From Rubricoccus sp963708165 (GTDB taxonomy: Bacteria > Bacteroidota > Rhodothermia > Rhodothermales > Rubricoccaceae): 64,000 bases of DNA. This document shows positions 63,491 to 64,000 of this stretch, in pieces. The translations under genes and the position numbers were made by a program. Position 1 is the stretch's first letter, and every line of letters starts with the position of its first letter. The notes below the pieces were generated by a model that saw only the letters and a list, made by a program, of their open reading frames with translations, searched no databases and was not told where the DNA came from. The stretch spans positions 2,728,001-2,792,000 of the forward strand of contig OY970187.1 of the NCBI GenBank assembly GCA_963708165.1, in the 5' to 3' direction.

Positions 63491-63832
63491 GACTCGGAGT
63501 GAAACGGGAGGCCGAATCTCGCGTCGTTTCTCACGCCCTGCCTCTGGCGCACGGTCAGTCGTCCAGAGTGGAATCCCAACGGCCCGAGGCGGCGTGCCTC
63601 TGGCGCCAGAGGCCGCCGCCGAGGGTCACACCCAGTTGTGTCATCCTGAGCGAGCGCAGCGAGTAGAAGGATCTCTGCCGAGTGGTATGCTTCGCACAGC
63701 GCTCTCGTCTCTGGCATGAGGCGCCGTCGCACCAGAGATCCTTCGGCTCTGCCCGCTAGCGCGGCCTCCGCTCAGGATGACACGTCCGGGAGATCGAGGT
63801 ACAGCCGCTGGCGACCGCAACTCCGCCAGAGG
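63491..63832. other. Intergenic region between carB and the RNA ligase gene
   Basis: No gene is seen. It contains a half-site (63540), a full palindrome (63596-63613) and a 146-bp inverted-repeat element (63638-63783). A further half-site lies just before the carB stop. Confidence 0.65.
63638..63783. repeat. Inverted-repeat element GTGTCATCCTGAGCG ... CGCTCAGGATGACAC
   Basis: Perfect 15-bp ends (63638-63652 and 63769-63783) enclose a second inverted pair (AAGGATCTCT near 63667 and AGAGATCCTT near 63734). The unit recalls the TGTCATCCTGAGCG intergenic repeats of many bacterial genomes. It has no coding content and may be a non-autonomous mobile or structural element. Confidence 0.8.
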
Positions 63833-64000
63833 CTACCGCGAGAGGTACAGGTTCCGCATCTCATACGGCTTCGCGATGTGCTCGTCCGTGATGTCGTCCA
63901 CAAACGCAATCGCCTCGCCGGTGGACTTCATCTCCGGGCCGAGCTCTTTGCTGACCTCGGGAAATTTGTCCCACGAGAAGACCGGCTCCTTGACCGCGAA
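63833..64000 (-). CDS. carB: Carbamoyl-phosphate synthase large subunit, C-terminal end (partial)
   Basis: Only the last 55 codons are in the window; the gene continues to the right. The peptide has VKEPVFSWDKFPEV and ELGPEMKSTGEA, the signature at the end of the second ATP-grasp half of CarB. It stops soon after with NLYLSR and lacks the usual C-terminal MGS-like allosteric domain of about 130 residues. This may mean a shortened or split CarB. Confidence 0.85.
   Translation of the reverse strand, partial: FAVKEPVFSWDKFPEVSKELGPEMKSTGEAIAFVDDITDEHIAKPYEMRNLYLSR

Overview
The window looks like chromosomal DNA of a high-GC member of the Rhodothermota/Bacteroidota line, possibly close to Rubricoccus/Rubrivirga (inference). 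Four secreted proteins end in type IX secretion-like C-terminal tails. There is a bacillithiol deacetylase (BshB1), an Mrp ATPase without the CxxC pair, a TonB-dependent receptor with a carboxypeptidase-like N-terminal domain, and recurring promoter elements close to the Bacteroidota -7 box TAnnTTTG. Starts have little Shine-Dalgarno signal. No phage, plasmid, IS element, CRISPR array, rRNA or tRNA was recognised.

Layout. 1-5.7 kb: secreted hydrolases (glycoside-hydrolase-like protein, N-acetylmuramoyl-alanine amidase) and a TolB-like propeller. 5.8-17.5 kb: Ser/Thr kinase with TPRs, leuS, NmrA-like oxidoreductase, lipoprotein/HD pair, Na+/H+ antiporter, RecA-like ATPase and bshB1. 17.5-23.5 kb: outer-membrane protein, SRP RNA, rsgA, a three-gene overlapping operon, and a phosphomutase-like/DprA-like pair. 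23.7-35 kb: large hybrid histidine kinase, topoisomerase IB, moaB-type gene, yidD, SH3-like protein, mscS-type channel, UPF0126 protein and priA. 35.5-50.5 kb: pullulanase, MarC, DUF2306-like protein, TonB receptor, KaiC-like ATPase, CoA-acylating aldehyde dehydrogenase, TPR histidine kinase, SEC59-type kinase and dienelactone hydrolase. 50.5-64 kb: a broken restriction-modification fusion, thiE, response regulator, GluR0-like ion channel, L,D-transpeptidase, a broken ELWxxDGT-repeat protein, mrp, NifU-like protein, AP2-like protein, RNA ligase and the end of carB. Gene order is mostly housekeeping or accessory genes in short operons.

The most striking feature is not a gene. The 18-bp palindrome GCCTCTGGCGCCAGAGGC and its 9-bp halves (CCTCTGGCG / CGCCAGAGG) recur throughout, about ten half-sites in the first 2 kb. 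They lie in intergenic DNA, at stop codons, in a signal peptide, in linkers and at conserved codons of enzymes. In coding DNA they are mostly read as Ala-Ser-Gly, Pro-Leu-Ala, Pro-Glu-Ala or Ala-Arg-Gly. Some half-sites have grown into tandem arrays. Other intergenic repeat families (heptamer arrays, TGTCCCCC hairpins, long inverted repeats) accompany it, and one block of such repeats appears to be translated inside PriA.

About ten genes carry frameshifts. The isolated ones are almost all one extra G or C beside another G or C, which points to sequence error at least as much as to gene decay. Two genes (50571-53808 and 58184-59669) have so many shifts that they are listed as pseudogenes.
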